Positions 18,429-24,832 of a stretch of DNA of 39,027 nucleotides are shown piece by piece. Origin of the DNA: a virus; the IMG/VR virus record IMGVR_UViG_3300006802_000212, positions 1 through 39,027 of that record; one strand, given 5' to 3'. Made by a program: the position numbers and the translations under genes. The notes under the pieces are model-generated. The model did not search any database and was not told the DNA's origin. It saw only the letters and a program-made list of their open reading frames with translations. How positions within the stretch are numbered: the first letter of the stretch is position 1; the number at the start of each line of letters is the position of its first letter.

Positions 18429-18986
18429 ATGAGTTATGAACGTAAAATAAGTATGCTAGATGAGCAAGAGGTACTAAGTGAAATTCGACATAGGATATCA
18501 AAGTACAAATATAGAGTTCGTATTATGGCTACAATCTTACCAGTACTTACTAAGTACCAAGGTAAGAAAGTTACCAAGCATATACAAACGGCAGTTAATA
18601 AACATCTGGAAAAAAACACGCCTAAATTTTTAGGTTATGTTAGATGTTATTTAGGCCAGTATAAAGACGAGCTAGTATTCCAATACAATGATATGAAATG
18701 TGAACGTACTGGCAAGCCATTACTAGATTATAATAATCAGTTTAGGGTTGCTCTGGGCACTTCTAAATGGAATGAGCCGTGTATGGCTTATGACGATATG
18801 AGCAAGCAACGTAACAGTTGGATTGCTAATAAAGAAGTCATTGCTGAAACGCTAGTTGAATATGAAAATACGCTTGCTGATTGTAAGGCAATTGTTCGTA
18901 GAAATAATAAAATATACAAACAGTTGCAAGACCTCAGAAGAGATATTGACCGTCAACATTCACGCAACGCATACGCACTTCAATAA
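18429..18986 (+). CDS. Unknown 185-aa basic helical protein
   Basis: No family recognised. It is largely helical and basic in the first half (IRHRISKYKYRVRIMATI; KVTKHIQTAVNKHL), with a central region containing two Cys (YNDMKCERTGKPLL; WNEPCMAYDD) and a coiled-coil C-terminus (NNKIYKQLQDLRRDIDRQ). It differs from most neighbours in being basic. The start is fixed by the cassette box seven bases upstream. Nucleic-acid binding is possible from composition only. Confidence 0.75.
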   Translation: MSYERKISMLDEQEVLSEIRHRISKYKYRVRIMATILPVLTKYQGKKVTKHIQTAVNKHLEKNTPKFLGYVRCYLGQYKDELVFQYNDMKCERTGKPLLDYNNQFRVALGTSKWNEPCMAYDDMSKQRNSWIANKEVIAETLVEYENTLADCKAIVRRNNKIYKQLQDLRRDIDRQHSRNAYALQ

Positions 18987-18991
18987 CCCGC

Positions 18992-19053
18992 AAGTCCCCA
19001 GTTCACCGCATCGAGCTGGGGCAAGATTTATTTAATAAAGAAAGGATAATAAA
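18992..19053 (+). repeat. Hairpin-RBS cassette, copy 4
   Basis: Stem CCCCAG (18996-19001) / CTGGGG (19016-19021), extendable by further pairs, then GCAAGATTTATTTAAT and AAAGAAAGGATAA before the ATG at 19054. Confidence 0.8.
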
Positions 19054-19206
19054 ATGATAAACGTACTTATGTTTTTAGTGAGTTTTGCTTTCAGTTTATG
19101 TTGGGTATTCATACCACAAATTACATTGATGGTTGTGTTCTTAGTTTGGACTGGTTGCACTTTCTACGCTATACATTTTAAACGAGGTGTTTTTAATGAG
19201 GATTGA
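19054..19206 (+). CDS. 50-aa membrane protein
   Basis: The ATG at 19054 follows a cassette box, and the TGA is at 19204-19206. Two hydrophobic stretches (MINVLMFLVSFAFSLCWVF and ITLMVVFLVWTGCTFYAI) predict two membrane helices separated by a Pro-Gln turn, with a basic C-terminus (HFKRGVFNED). The stop overlaps the start of the next gene, suggesting coupled translation. Size and topology resemble small holin-like or superinfection-exclusion proteins, but it is far from the lysis genes and there is no direct evidence. Confidence 0.65.
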   Translation: MINVLMFLVSFAFSLCWVFIPQITLMVVFLVWTGCTFYAIHFKRGVFNED

Positions 19207-19543
19207 TTTTATACAGTTTAATAAAGGTTGTTATGTCTTTGCTGAAGATATGCATCCAGAACACGGATTAGTGGGTAGATGTCTGGCCGTTAGTGCAAGC
19301 ATAGCACAAACTCACCAACTTATTAACCAGTACGCTGATGGGGTTTTTCTAGTCAAATTTGAATGTCATCCAGATTACTTTAAAGATGACTGGGTCAAGT
19401 GGGGCCGTAGGCTTGAAAAGCTCTTAGAACATCCGAATCTAGAACTAGTATCTAGCATAAGGAATAGACGGTTGTATGGTTCAGATGGTACAGAGTACAT
19501 AAGAGATAATCAATTTGAGGTTATGGTTCAATTCTCAAAGTAA
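19196..19543 (+). CDS. Unknown 115-aa protein
   Basis: The start is placed at ATG 19196, preceded by ACGAGGTG, and overlaps the previous stop; a GTG at 19187 would add three residues. The sequence MRIDFIQFNKGCYVFAEDMH continues with alternating strands and helices and no known motif (AQTHQLINQYADGVFLVKFE; WGRRLEKLLEHPNLELV). It is the only gene of this part without its own hairpin cassette, being coupled to the membrane protein upstream. Confidence 0.7.
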   Translation: MRIDFIQFNKGCYVFAEDMHPEHGLVGRCLAVSASIAQTHQLINQYADGVFLVKFECHPDYFKDDWVKWGRRLEKLLEHPNLELVSSIRNRRLYGSDGTEYIRDNQFEVMVQFSK

Positions 19544-19550
19544 TTATACA

Positions 19551-19602
19551 AGGGGGTGCAAGGCCCCCAAAGATTTTATTTAATAAAGAAAGGATAATAA
19601 AA
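19551..19602 (+). repeat. Hairpin-RBS cassette, copy 5 (stem polarity inverted)
   Basis: Stem GGGGG (19552-19556) / CCCCC (19564-19568): here the G-run comes first, whereas most copies have the C-run first. It is followed by the conserved AAAGATTTTATTTAAT spacer and AAAGAAAGGATAA before the ATG at 19603. Confidence 0.8.
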
Positions 19603-20055
19603 ATGGACATAGAAAAAATAAAAGAGCTATTCAGTAATCTTGAGACTGCTTTAAATAAAAACACAATAGAAGTCTGGCAACCAGATAATGTTGATGTTCA
19701 CGAAGTAACCTTACGATGGAAGTCTGAATTGTGCAATGAGGGTTGGCGGAACTATAATAAAACCAAAGACTATATGACGGAAGAAAGTGCTTACACAACA
19801 GAAAGTACTGAGTTCTCTGGATACTACGATGCAATGATGAATCTAAAAAATGAACTGTACAAAGGTGAAAAGCCAGATAGGTATAATTACAAATATGGCA
19901 TATGTGAATGGGAATGGATTTGTTTCAATGACATACGTGAGTCTGGAGAGTTTAATATGCTAGACCCTAGAGCCAGAGAAGACTCTGATATTGATAAAGC
20001 TAACTGGAGTGTAATAGTTCATAACTATGAAGAGCTAGAGAAGTTCTTTAATTAA
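19603..20055 (+). CDS. Unknown acidic 150-aa protein
   Basis: No family recognised. It is rich in Glu, Asp, Trp and Tyr (IEVWQPDNVDVHEVTLRW; YGICEWEWICFNDIRE) and strongly negatively charged overall. The high density of acidic and aromatic residues is typical of phage proteins that imitate DNA to block host nucleases or of small inhibitors, but this is inference from composition. The start is fixed by the cassette box directly upstream. Confidence 0.75.
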   Translation: MDIEKIKELFSNLETALNKNTIEVWQPDNVDVHEVTLRWKSELCNEGWRNYNKTKDYMTEESAYTTESTEFSGYYDAMMNLKNELYKGEKPDRYNYKYGICEWEWICFNDIRESGEFNMLDPRAREDSDIDKANWSVIVHNYEELEKFFN

Positions 20056-20059
20056 CCAA

Positions 20060-20158
20060 GACCCCCCTAAAAATTGTTAAATGTAGAGCAAGACATAAGC
20101 AAGGGTACCTACAATTTTGGGGGGGCAAGATTTATATAACAAAAGAAAGGATAATCAA
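20060..20158 (+). repeat. Hairpin-RBS cassette, copy 6 (extended stem and loop)
   Basis: The 5' arm (20062-20076, C-run then AAAAATTGT) pairs with the 3' arm (20111-20125, ACAATTTT then a G-run) over about 14 bp around a 34-base loop. The conserved GCAAGATTTATATAAC spacer and AAAAGAAAGGATAA follow. It is the largest member of the family. Confidence 0.8.
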
Positions 20159-20458
20159 ATGAAAAAAGTAATCGACCTACTTATAACAACAACTATTCAA
20201 TTAGGTGAAGTTGACGAGTACAGAAACAATATGGGAGTGCTTTTAATAAAAGCTATTTTTGGTGCTCTTAGACCGTTCTGGCCTCACGCTTACAATTCTT
20301 GTCATTCTGGTGATGATTTTAACGTGCCAGAGTTAGTAGATAGTTTTGGAGCAGTTGATACTCGGCACTTCACTGATAAACAGATAGGTTTTATTAGTCT
20401 GTTTTGTGAAAGGGTTGCACATCATTTGGGATACTATGATGCAGATTACGATGAGTAA
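20159..20458 (+). CDS. Unknown 99-aa protein
   Basis: The ATG at 20159 is chosen because it lies at the usual distance from the cassette box; the frame is open upstream through the cassette by chance. It has an N-terminal helix (KKVIDLLITTTIQLGEVDEY), a central aromatic/His segment (LRPFWPHAYNSCHSGDDF) and an acidic tail (YYDADYDE). No recognised domain. Confidence 0.7.
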   Translation: MKKVIDLLITTTIQLGEVDEYRNNMGVLLIKAIFGALRPFWPHAYNSCHSGDDFNVPELVDSFGAVDTRHFTDKQIGFISLFCERVAHHLGYYDADYDE

Positions 20459-20471
20459 TCTATATTGACGT

Positions 20472-20531
20472 AAGGCCCCCTCTAATCCCTTGGGGGCCAA
20501 AGATTTCTATAACAAAAGAAAGGATAAACCA
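20472..20531 (+). repeat. Hairpin-RBS cassette, copy 7
   Basis: Stem GGCCCCC (20474-20480) / GGGGGCC (20492-20498), then AAAGATTTCTATAAC and AAAAGAAAGGATAA before the ATG at 20532. Confidence 0.8.
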
Positions 20532-20738
20532 ATGGACATACATCTACTATTTGTAGAGGGTAGCAATATCAATTTGCTCTATACCAAAACCAGAAAGGCT
20601 ATGGAATGGATTGAGTATAATATTGGTAATGACTACCAAGTGTTTGCAAAAGGTATAGTTATTGAGAACCGTTTTATGGAGCCAATACTAAAAGGATTGC
20701 AAGCCAGTGACCTCAGTTATTTGATACAGAGGTCCTAG
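20532..20738 (+). CDS. Unknown 68-aa protein
   Basis: The ATG at 20532 is set by the cassette box. It is a small alpha/beta protein (MDIHLLFVEGSNINLLYTKT; KAMEWIEYNIGNDYQVFAKG) with no recognised family and no Cys. It is bounded by cassettes on both sides and so forms a single-gene module. Confidence 0.7.
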   Translation: MDIHLLFVEGSNINLLYTKTRKAMEWIEYNIGNDYQVFAKGIVIENRFMEPILKGLQASDLSYLIQRS

Positions 20739-20743
20739 ACCTA

Positions 20744-20815
20744 TAAGTCCCTAGCACTATCTTATTATCCTTTGGCTAGGGCAAAATTTACTTAATCAAA
20801 AGAAAGGATAAACAA
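20744..20815 (+). repeat. Hairpin-RBS cassette, copy 8
   Basis: Stem CCCTAGC (20749-20755) / GCTAGGG (20775-20781), then CAAAATTTACTTAATC and AAAAGAAAGGATAA before the ATG at 20816. Confidence 0.8.
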
Positions 20816-21268
20816 ATGACTAAAACAATATACCCTATACCAGAGTTGTATAAAAATGACTTCAAGGATATAAAAGAGTTTAATCACTTCCTAAGTCAAG
20901 TTGAACACTGGGATGGATTGCCAAGACCTTGTGACCATTGTGGTGGCGGTATGGCATCTTTCTGGATGCACGATGGTGGTTGGGCGGTCTGTAGTAGAAA
21001 ATGCTTTAACGAAGACACTGCTAAAGCTCTTAAATGTTCTGTTGATGATGCTGAAAAACTAATTGATAGATACTACGAATGGATGGACAAGAACGATGGG
21101 GAGCAATGGTATAATGATGATAATGTAATTTACGACAACGCTCTAAAATGCGGATTATTTACTGAAGAAGAAGTTGGCCTAGTATCTGGTTGCTTTTACA
21201 CTGATTTAGAATGTGTTGAAGATTATTACGGTTATGAAGATTCGGACTTCGCATTGAATCAAGAATAA
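20816..21268 (+). CDS. Zinc-binding acidic 150-aa protein
   Basis: A CDHCGGGMASFW segment and CSRKCFNEDTAK about 25 residues later form a Cys4 zinc-knuckle, followed by a helical acidic region (AEKLIDRYYEWMDKNDGEQW) and an acidic C-terminus. Seen: two CxxC/CxxxC pairs. Inferred: a zinc-stabilised fold for protein or nucleic-acid contact. No named family recognised. Preceded by a hairpin-RBS cassette. Confidence 0.75.
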   Translation: MTKTIYPIPELYKNDFKDIKEFNHFLSQVEHWDGLPRPCDHCGGGMASFWMHDGGWAVCSRKCFNEDTAKALKCSVDDAEKLIDRYYEWMDKNDGEQWYNDDNVIYDNALKCGLFTEEEVGLVSGCFYTDLECVEDYYGYEDSDFALNQE

Positions 21269-21270
21269 CA

Positions 21271-21325
21271 AAGTCCCCCCTTTTATGGGGGGCAAAGTTT
21301 ACTTAACAAAAGAAAGGATAATCAG
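21271..21325 (+). repeat. Hairpin-RBS cassette, copy 9
   Basis: Stem CCCCCC (21275-21280) / GGGGGG (21287-21292), loop TTTTAT, then CAAAGTTTACTTAAC and AAAAGAAAGGATAA before the ATG at 21326. Confidence 0.85.
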
Positions 21326-21466
21326 ATGGCTGATTTTAAACTAACCCTAGAGGAAGTTGTCTACGACTACTTGAGAGAAAAGTTAATCGAGTTAGGCGAA
21401 GATGACTTTGTAGATGATGCAGAAACTAGATACCAAGAATATCTGGAGGACTATGGCGATGAATAA
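21326..21466 (+). CDS. Very acidic 46-aa protein
   Basis: Runs from ATG 21326 to TAA 21466. About a third of the residues are Asp or Glu (EELGEDDF-like runs; LEDYGDE at the end), and the protein is predicted helical (LEEVVYDYLREKLIEL). It has its own cassette box and overlaps the start of the next gene, so it is very likely translated. Its extreme charge makes a DNA-mimic or small inhibitor role conceivable, without proof. Confidence 0.65.
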   Translation: MADFKLTLEEVVYDYLREKLIELGEDDFVDDAETRYQEYLEDYGDE

Positions 21467-21710
21467 AAAAGTCAAACTAACTGGTAAAACAATAGAAATA
21501 TCTATTGATGAAGATTACCCACAAACAACAGACCTAGATGAGCAAAAGGAACGTCTAGATGAGATTCAAGAACTTGGATACAATGTTGTTAATTGTGGTA
21601 ATTGTGGGGACGTTCTAATTATAAGCTTATGTCACGATAGTGATTTAATAGAATGTCAAGGTTGCAATTATGTCTCAGAACATTGCGATTACCCAGATTT
21701 TGCTTACTAA
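21459..21710 (+). CDS. Zinc-ribbon-like 83-aa protein
   Basis: The start at ATG 21459 is preferred: GGAGG ends nine bases upstream, while an earlier ATG at 21453 is too close to it. Residues NCGNCGDVL and ECQGCNYVSEHC form a Cys4 zinc-ribbon after a short basic-then-acidic N-terminus (MNKKVKLTGKTIEISIDEDY). It overlaps the preceding acidic gene by eight bases, so the two are a translationally coupled pair behind one cassette. Function unknown. Confidence 0.7.
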   Translation: MNKKVKLTGKTIEISIDEDYPQTTDLDEQKERLDEIQELGYNVVNCGNCGDVLIISLCHDSDLIECQGCNYVSEHCDYPDFAY

Positions 21711-21712
21711 TC

Positions 21713-21767
21713 AAGTCCCCCCTTTATGGGGGGCAAGACTTACTTAACTAAAAGAAAGGATAATAGT
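21713..21767 (+). repeat. Hairpin-RBS cassette, copy 10
   Basis: Stem CCCCCC (21717-21722) / GGGGGG (21728-21733), loop TTTAT, then CAAGACTTACTTAACT and AAAAGAAAGGATAA before the ATG at 21768. Confidence 0.85.
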
Positions 21768-22331
21768 ATGTATGATAAAATACTAGAAAATGCAAAGTCA
21801 CTTATCAGTGCAATTGATAACAGTTACTTAGGTGAACTATGGGATACCGATTTAGAGAATGCTCACGCTAGTGTTTGCTATCACGGTATATCAGAACAAC
21901 TTGATGAACTTAAAAATGCAATCAAGAAAACTGAGAAGTTAATCTATGACCAAGATGCTAACAATCATCCAGTATGGAAAGAGCTTAGAATCGACCCATA
22001 TACGTATGATGACTTTACACATCTTGATGGTAGTTACGGTGATCCAGATGGTGGTTGTGAATGGTATAAGTTCTGGTGGGATAGTTACGAGGGAATCTGG
22101 GTTGAATTTCAGATTCAAGTTACACTGGATAATGGTAGAGACTGGGGTAGTGTAGTGATTGACAACTGGAAGTCAGAAGAAGACACAATCAAATGGCTAC
22201 GTGATAGAAATGTTGATGAAGACAATGAACTTAGTGATGATTTTATTCTTGATGAGGCTCACGGACTCTTTGAAATAATACCATTCAATGATGGTTTTTT
22301 AATTAACAAGGAGAAAGTCTATGAAGATTAA
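21768..22331 (+). CDS. Strongly acidic 187-aa protein
   Basis: The ATG at 21768 is fixed by the cassette box; an ATG at 21726 inside the hairpin is in frame but has no Shine-Dalgarno. The protein is Asp/Glu/Trp/Tyr-rich (CEWYKFWWDSYEGIWVEF; DEDNELSDDFILDEAHG). Its middle looks beta-rich and its N-terminus helical. No family recognised. The stop overlaps the next gene, whose ATG follows AAGGAGAAAG. Composition again suggests a charged mimic or inhibitor; function is inferred only. Confidence 0.75.
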   Translation: MYDKILENAKSLISAIDNSYLGELWDTDLENAHASVCYHGISEQLDELKNAIKKTEKLIYDQDANNHPVWKELRIDPYTYDDFTHLDGSYGDPDGGCEWYKFWWDSYEGIWVEFQIQVTLDNGRDWGSVVIDNWKSEEDTIKWLRDRNVDEDNELSDDFILDEAHGLFEIIPFNDGFLINKEKVYED

Positions 22332-22590
22332 AACCTATTACGTCACGGTCCACGAAACTAGAGCTAGGACCTACCAAATAAATGCCAACAATGAAGACGA
22401 TGCAATACAGAAATACAAGACTGTTCCATATCAAGAACTGGTCGAAGACCAATGTATTGATGAGGACATTAGTGGTGTAATTCAAAAATGTGGCTACGAG
22501 GAATGGCAACTAGCTGGTGAACCAGAGTTTAGAAAAGATGGTACACCATATTACAAGTGGGACGATGATATTCAATGCACTTGCGATTAA
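22321..22590 (+). CDS. Unknown 89-aa protein
   Basis: The ATG at 22321 follows an AAGGAG box and overlaps the previous gene by 11 bases. The N-terminus (MKIKTYYVTVHETRARTYQI) is an edge-strand pattern followed by NANNEDDAIQKY. This strand-then-'A.n.edAi..y' pattern is common in small phage and host DpnD/PcfM-like or Arg-rich cap domains, but is too short for a firm call. The end is acidic with two Cys (DDDIQCTCD). Confidence 0.65.
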   Translation: MKIKTYYVTVHETRARTYQINANNEDDAIQKYKTVPYQELVEDQCIDEDISGVIQKCGYEEWQLAGEPEFRKDGTPYYKWDDDIQCTCD

Positions 22591-22591
22591 C

Positions 22592-22646
22592 AAGACCCCC
22601 CTTTATAGGGGGGCAAGATTTGTATAACAAAGGAAAGGATAAAACG
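22592..22646 (+). repeat. Hairpin-RBS cassette, copy 11 (integrase leader)
   Basis: Stem CCCCCC (22596-22601) / GGGGGG (22608-22613), loop TTTATA, then CAAGATTTGTATAAC and the box variant AAAGGAAAGGATAA before the integrase ATG at 22647. The integrase therefore shares the leader type of the small accessory genes. Confidence 0.85.
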
Positions 22647-23648
22647 ATGAAAGTATACAAAAGAAGAGGTTCGTCAAATTACTGGCTGACCTATTCAGAG
22701 GATGGTAAAAGACATCGTATGTCACTTGGCACTACACGTAAAGCGGATGCCGAGCAACGTGCTGATACTATCCGTAAACGTCTCTGGTTAAAACAAGAGG
22801 GTTTGTTGACGGTTGAAAGACCTAATCTCACTCTGGCTGATTTGACCATTGACTACTTATCAAACGTAGTTGATGAGAACAACAAATCTCAGCAATCTAA
22901 AGACACTGACAAAAGGTGGATTAATAGATTCTTAGAGTTTGTTGGACCAAGTACCGTTTTTAGTACTATCGATGAATCACATTGTAACAGATTCATTAAT
23001 AGCTACAAACAAGCGGAACCACCTATTGCTGAGACTACCTTACACAAAGCTGGCCAAATACTTTGCAGTATGTTTAAGTATGCAAGTAGGCCACCATATG
23101 AGGCCAAATACAATCCATTTGAATGGGCCCAAGGTGTAAAGCAGTTATCTAAAAAAGGTGAAAAGCAGCTACCAGTTGAATGGGATAAAGTGATTGATGC
23201 TATTGAGCAGACAAACAACCAGAATGATAAAATGTTCTGGACCTTGTTAGCTTATACTGGTATGAGTCCAATAGATGCACCACTCATTACGATGGATGAC
23301 TTCAAACGAGGTTACTTCAAACGTAGTAAAACGAGTGTGCGTTTTAGTGTCTGGTTACATCCAGAGATAGAAAAGTATGGTGAGTCTATCTTTGGTTTAT
23401 ATCCCAAAAGACACCAGCGTGATGATAGCAATAGACGATTCAAAAAGATAACTGGACACCCATTGAAGTCAGTGCGTAAGACATTCGCATCTACTTTGGT
23501 TACTCAGTTTGAAAGTGCTGAAGATGCAATTGCTTTCACTGGTCACACCAACATAAAGACCTTGATGGACCACTATGCAACAGTGGACCCAGAGGTAGTA
23601 AAGAGTAAACTGGAAAAAATGTTTCCAGAACAGTATAACGTAGCCTAG
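22647..23648 (+). CDS. int: Tyrosine recombinase / integrase (333 aa)
   Basis: Catalyses site-specific recombination between attP and a host tRNA-Leu gene. Layout: an arm-binding-like N-terminus (1-55), a core-binding SAM-like domain (60-160) and a catalytic domain (170-330). Visible active-site residues: K228 in the beta-hairpin (FKRSKTSVRF), K274 and R277 (LKSVRKTFAS, with Lys at the usual His place), H300 (FTGHTN) and the nucleophile Y310 (MDHYATVD). The normally invariant first Arg is a Ser here (AYTGMSPIDA, S207), as in the CTnDOT integrase. The start follows a hairpin-RBS cassette. The gene is 6.8 kb from the attP candidate. Confidence 0.9.
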   Translation: MKVYKRRGSSNYWLTYSEDGKRHRMSLGTTRKADAEQRADTIRKRLWLKQEGLLTVERPNLTLADLTIDYLSNVVDENNKSQQSKDTDKRWINRFLEFVGPSTVFSTIDESHCNRFINSYKQAEPPIAETTLHKAGQILCSMFKYASRPPYEAKYNPFEWAQGVKQLSKKGEKQLPVEWDKVIDAIEQTNNQNDKMFWTLLAYTGMSPIDAPLITMDDFKRGYFKRSKTSVRFSVWLHPEIEKYGESIFGLYPKRHQRDDSNRRFKKITGHPLKSVRKTFASTLVTQFESAEDAIAFTGHTNIKTLMDHYATVDPEVVKSKLEKMFPEQYNVA

Positions 23649-23656
23649 AGGTGAGA

Positions 23657-23857
23657 ATGGACGAAGTAAAAGCAGATGGGTTTGAATGGGAACAGATGAC
23701 ATCAATGGTTCACGTACTACGTGCCGAGATGTCTACAAACCAGTTCAATCAATTAAAAGGGTTAGCAGCAATGTCTGGCAAAACTTTTCAGAAGTTTGTT
23801 GGAGATGCTCTATGCTCTGTAATTCGTAAACATAAAGATAAGGAGAATACTCAATAA
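23657..23857 (+). CDS. Small ribbon-helix-helix-like protein (66 aa)
   Basis: The ATG at 23657 has AGAGGTGAG just upstream. The pattern MSTNQFNQLKGLAAMSGKTF then QKFVGDALCSVIRKH resembles ribbon-helix-helix (CopG/Arc-type) proteins: a short strand, then two helices around a 'sGkt' turn. It lies eight bases after the integrase stop, in the same transcript, and precedes a terminator. A role in regulating the integrase or acting as a recombination directionality factor is inferred. Confidence 0.6.
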   Translation: MDEVKADGFEWEQMTSMVHVLRAEMSTNQFNQLKGLAAMSGKTFQKFVGDALCSVIRKHKDKENTQ

Positions 23858-23858
23858 G

Positions 23859-23899
23859 CAAAGGGGGGCCAGGAATAGACTTGGTCCCCCTTTTTTTTT
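23859..23899 (+). terminator. Intrinsic terminator after integrase operon
   Basis: AAAGGGGGGCCA and TGGTCCCCCTTT flank a ten-base loop, followed by a run of nine T. This is a strong rightward intrinsic terminator. The complementary strand also forms a hairpin with a weaker U-run, so it may stop the leftward operon as well. Confidence 0.85.
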
Positions 23900-23949
23900 G
23901 AGGAGCATTGGCAGAACGTTTACTTGTATGGCTTACTCCTCGGTATGTG

Positions 23950-23983
23950 AAAGGGGTTTGAGATATAGCGACATCAACCCTTT
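23950..23983. terminator. Second hairpin in the convergent gap
   Basis: AAAGGGGTTTGA (23950-23961) and TCAACCCTTTT (23974-23984) can pair over about ten bases with a small bulge. It sits between the end of the leftward operon (24000) and the rightward terminator, so it may end the leftward transcript, though no long U-run follows on the minus strand. Confidence 0.35.
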
Positions 23984-23999
23984 TGCTATGATGTCTGGG

Positions 24000-24305
24000 T
24001 TACCTCAAATCGTCCTTTATTTTTTCTTTGAATGCTTTTTCTTCAGCTGAATATCTTTCATCAAGCTTGTCAGCTTGCTGACTGTCGTGGCTATCTCTCT
24101 GGTCCATTGTCATTCTATCGTAATTTGTTTCTTTGTAATCATTACTGTAGAACCCTGCTCCCACGAACTTGAAAGAGGGAGCTCGAGTAAAGACCCTACT
24201 TTGTATGCAATTACATTGAGGACATACTGGGGGGTTGTGGTCCATAGAAAGAGAGTACTCATTTTGATCTTGGCATTCTGGGCATTTGTAATCATACAAC
24301 GGCAT
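24000..24305 (-). CDS. FmdB-family zinc-ribbon protein (101 aa)
   Basis: The start MPLYDYKCPECQ and a second CPQC (C8, C11, C28, C31) followed by PSFKFVGAGFYSNDYKETNY match the FmdB/CxxC zinc-ribbon family (putative regulatory proteins), including the trailing 'F.G.GFY..DY' motif. The ATG at 24305 is preferred over the TTG at 24308; AGAGGA lies upstream. The C-terminus is a charged helix (SAEEKAFKEKIKDD). Known members are thought to bind nucleic acid or regulate transcription, but the phage role is unknown. Last gene of the leftward operon. Confidence 0.75.
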   Translation of the reverse strand: MPLYDYKCPECQDQNEYSLSMDHNPPVCPQCNCIQSRVFTRAPSFKFVGAGFYSNDYKETNYDRMTMDQRDSHDSQQADKLDERYSAEEKAFKEKIKDDLR

Positions 24306-24585
24306 CAATTTTTCCTCTTTTGACTAACTCGAAATACTTTTTCCGTAACTTGCTTAATAATGTTTTCCACTTTAACTCATCCATTTCAATGAGATGACCC
24401 TTATAACCCATATCGATACGCAAAACCCAAAGAGTTTGACTAATACCAATAATATCTTGAGCCTTGTTCCACTTGAGAACATTTTCTTTAAACCAAGGAT
24501 AATCACCGTAGTACTCATCATTTTCTGATTGTAAAACTGTCAAACCATTGTTTGGCTTTTTTTGAGTATTTACTGTCTTTGTCAT
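24292..24585 (-). CDS. Unknown 97-aa protein
   Basis: The ATG at 24585 with AAAGGAG seven bases upstream is the probable start. It is mixed-charge and helical in its C-terminal half (DELKWKTLLSKLRKKYFELV) with an aromatic centre (YYGDYPWFKENVLKWNKAQD). No family recognised. Overlaps both neighbouring genes, so it is part of a tightly packed leftward operon. Confidence 0.65.
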   Translation of the reverse strand: MTKTVNTQKKPNNGLTVLQSENDEYYGDYPWFKENVLKWNKAQDIIGISQTLWVLRIDMGYKGHLIEMDELKWKTLLSKLRKKYFELVKRGKIDAVV

Positions 24586-24832
24586 TCTCAATCTCCTTTA
24601 AAAGCTTTTCAGCTTGATGCATCTTTACAAAGTAGTACTCACGGCTGGCTATCATTCTAAAATGTTGAGCAGTCAAATAGACTACGCTATCTAACATCTC
24701 TTCAGCTGACTCACTTAACCAATCCCTTGGGTCTATCTCTGTTATATCATCTCCGTACTTTTTACCACCCTCTTTTAATCTGGTTTTTATATTGGCAAGT
24801 ATTGATTTGTTTAATGATTTTGGTTTTTGCAT
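24518..24832 (-). CDS. MazG-like / dNTP pyrophosphohydrolase-type protein (104 aa)
   Basis: The core RLKEGGKKYGDDI, then DWLSESAEEMLDSVVYLTAQ, fits the all-alpha NTP-pyrophosphohydrolase pattern (E..EE..D...Y) of small phage MazG-like proteins. These can remove non-canonical nucleotides or adjust (p)ppGpp or dNTP pools. The start is placed at ATG 24832 because AAAGGA directly abuts an upstream ATG at 24841 (zero spacing) but is nine bases from this one. The C-terminus is Lys-rich. Moderately sure of the fold, not of the substrate. Confidence 0.5.
   Translation of the reverse strand: MQKPKSLNKSILANIKTRLKEGGKKYGDDITEIDPRDWLSESAEEMLDSVVYLTAQHFRMIASREYYFVKMHQAEKLLKEIENDKDSKYSKKAKQWFDSFTIRK

Noticed and set aside
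20117-20161. Cassettes 6, 7, 10 and 11 read in frame into the following gene, giving a similar N-terminal peptide (GGQDLYNKRKDN-like).
   Set aside because: Other copies are out of frame through one-base length changes, the upstream starts lack a Shine-Dalgarno, and each true ATG lies at the right distance from the AAAGAAAGGATAA box. The similarity is the cassette DNA read as protein.
18990-22646. Small ORFs separated by inverted repeats and ending in a tyrosine recombinase look like an integron gene-cassette array.
   Set aside because: RYYYAAC-like cores appear only by chance in two copies, no attC-type paired cores are present, and the hairpins keep a fixed distance to the RBS. An RNA role fits better.
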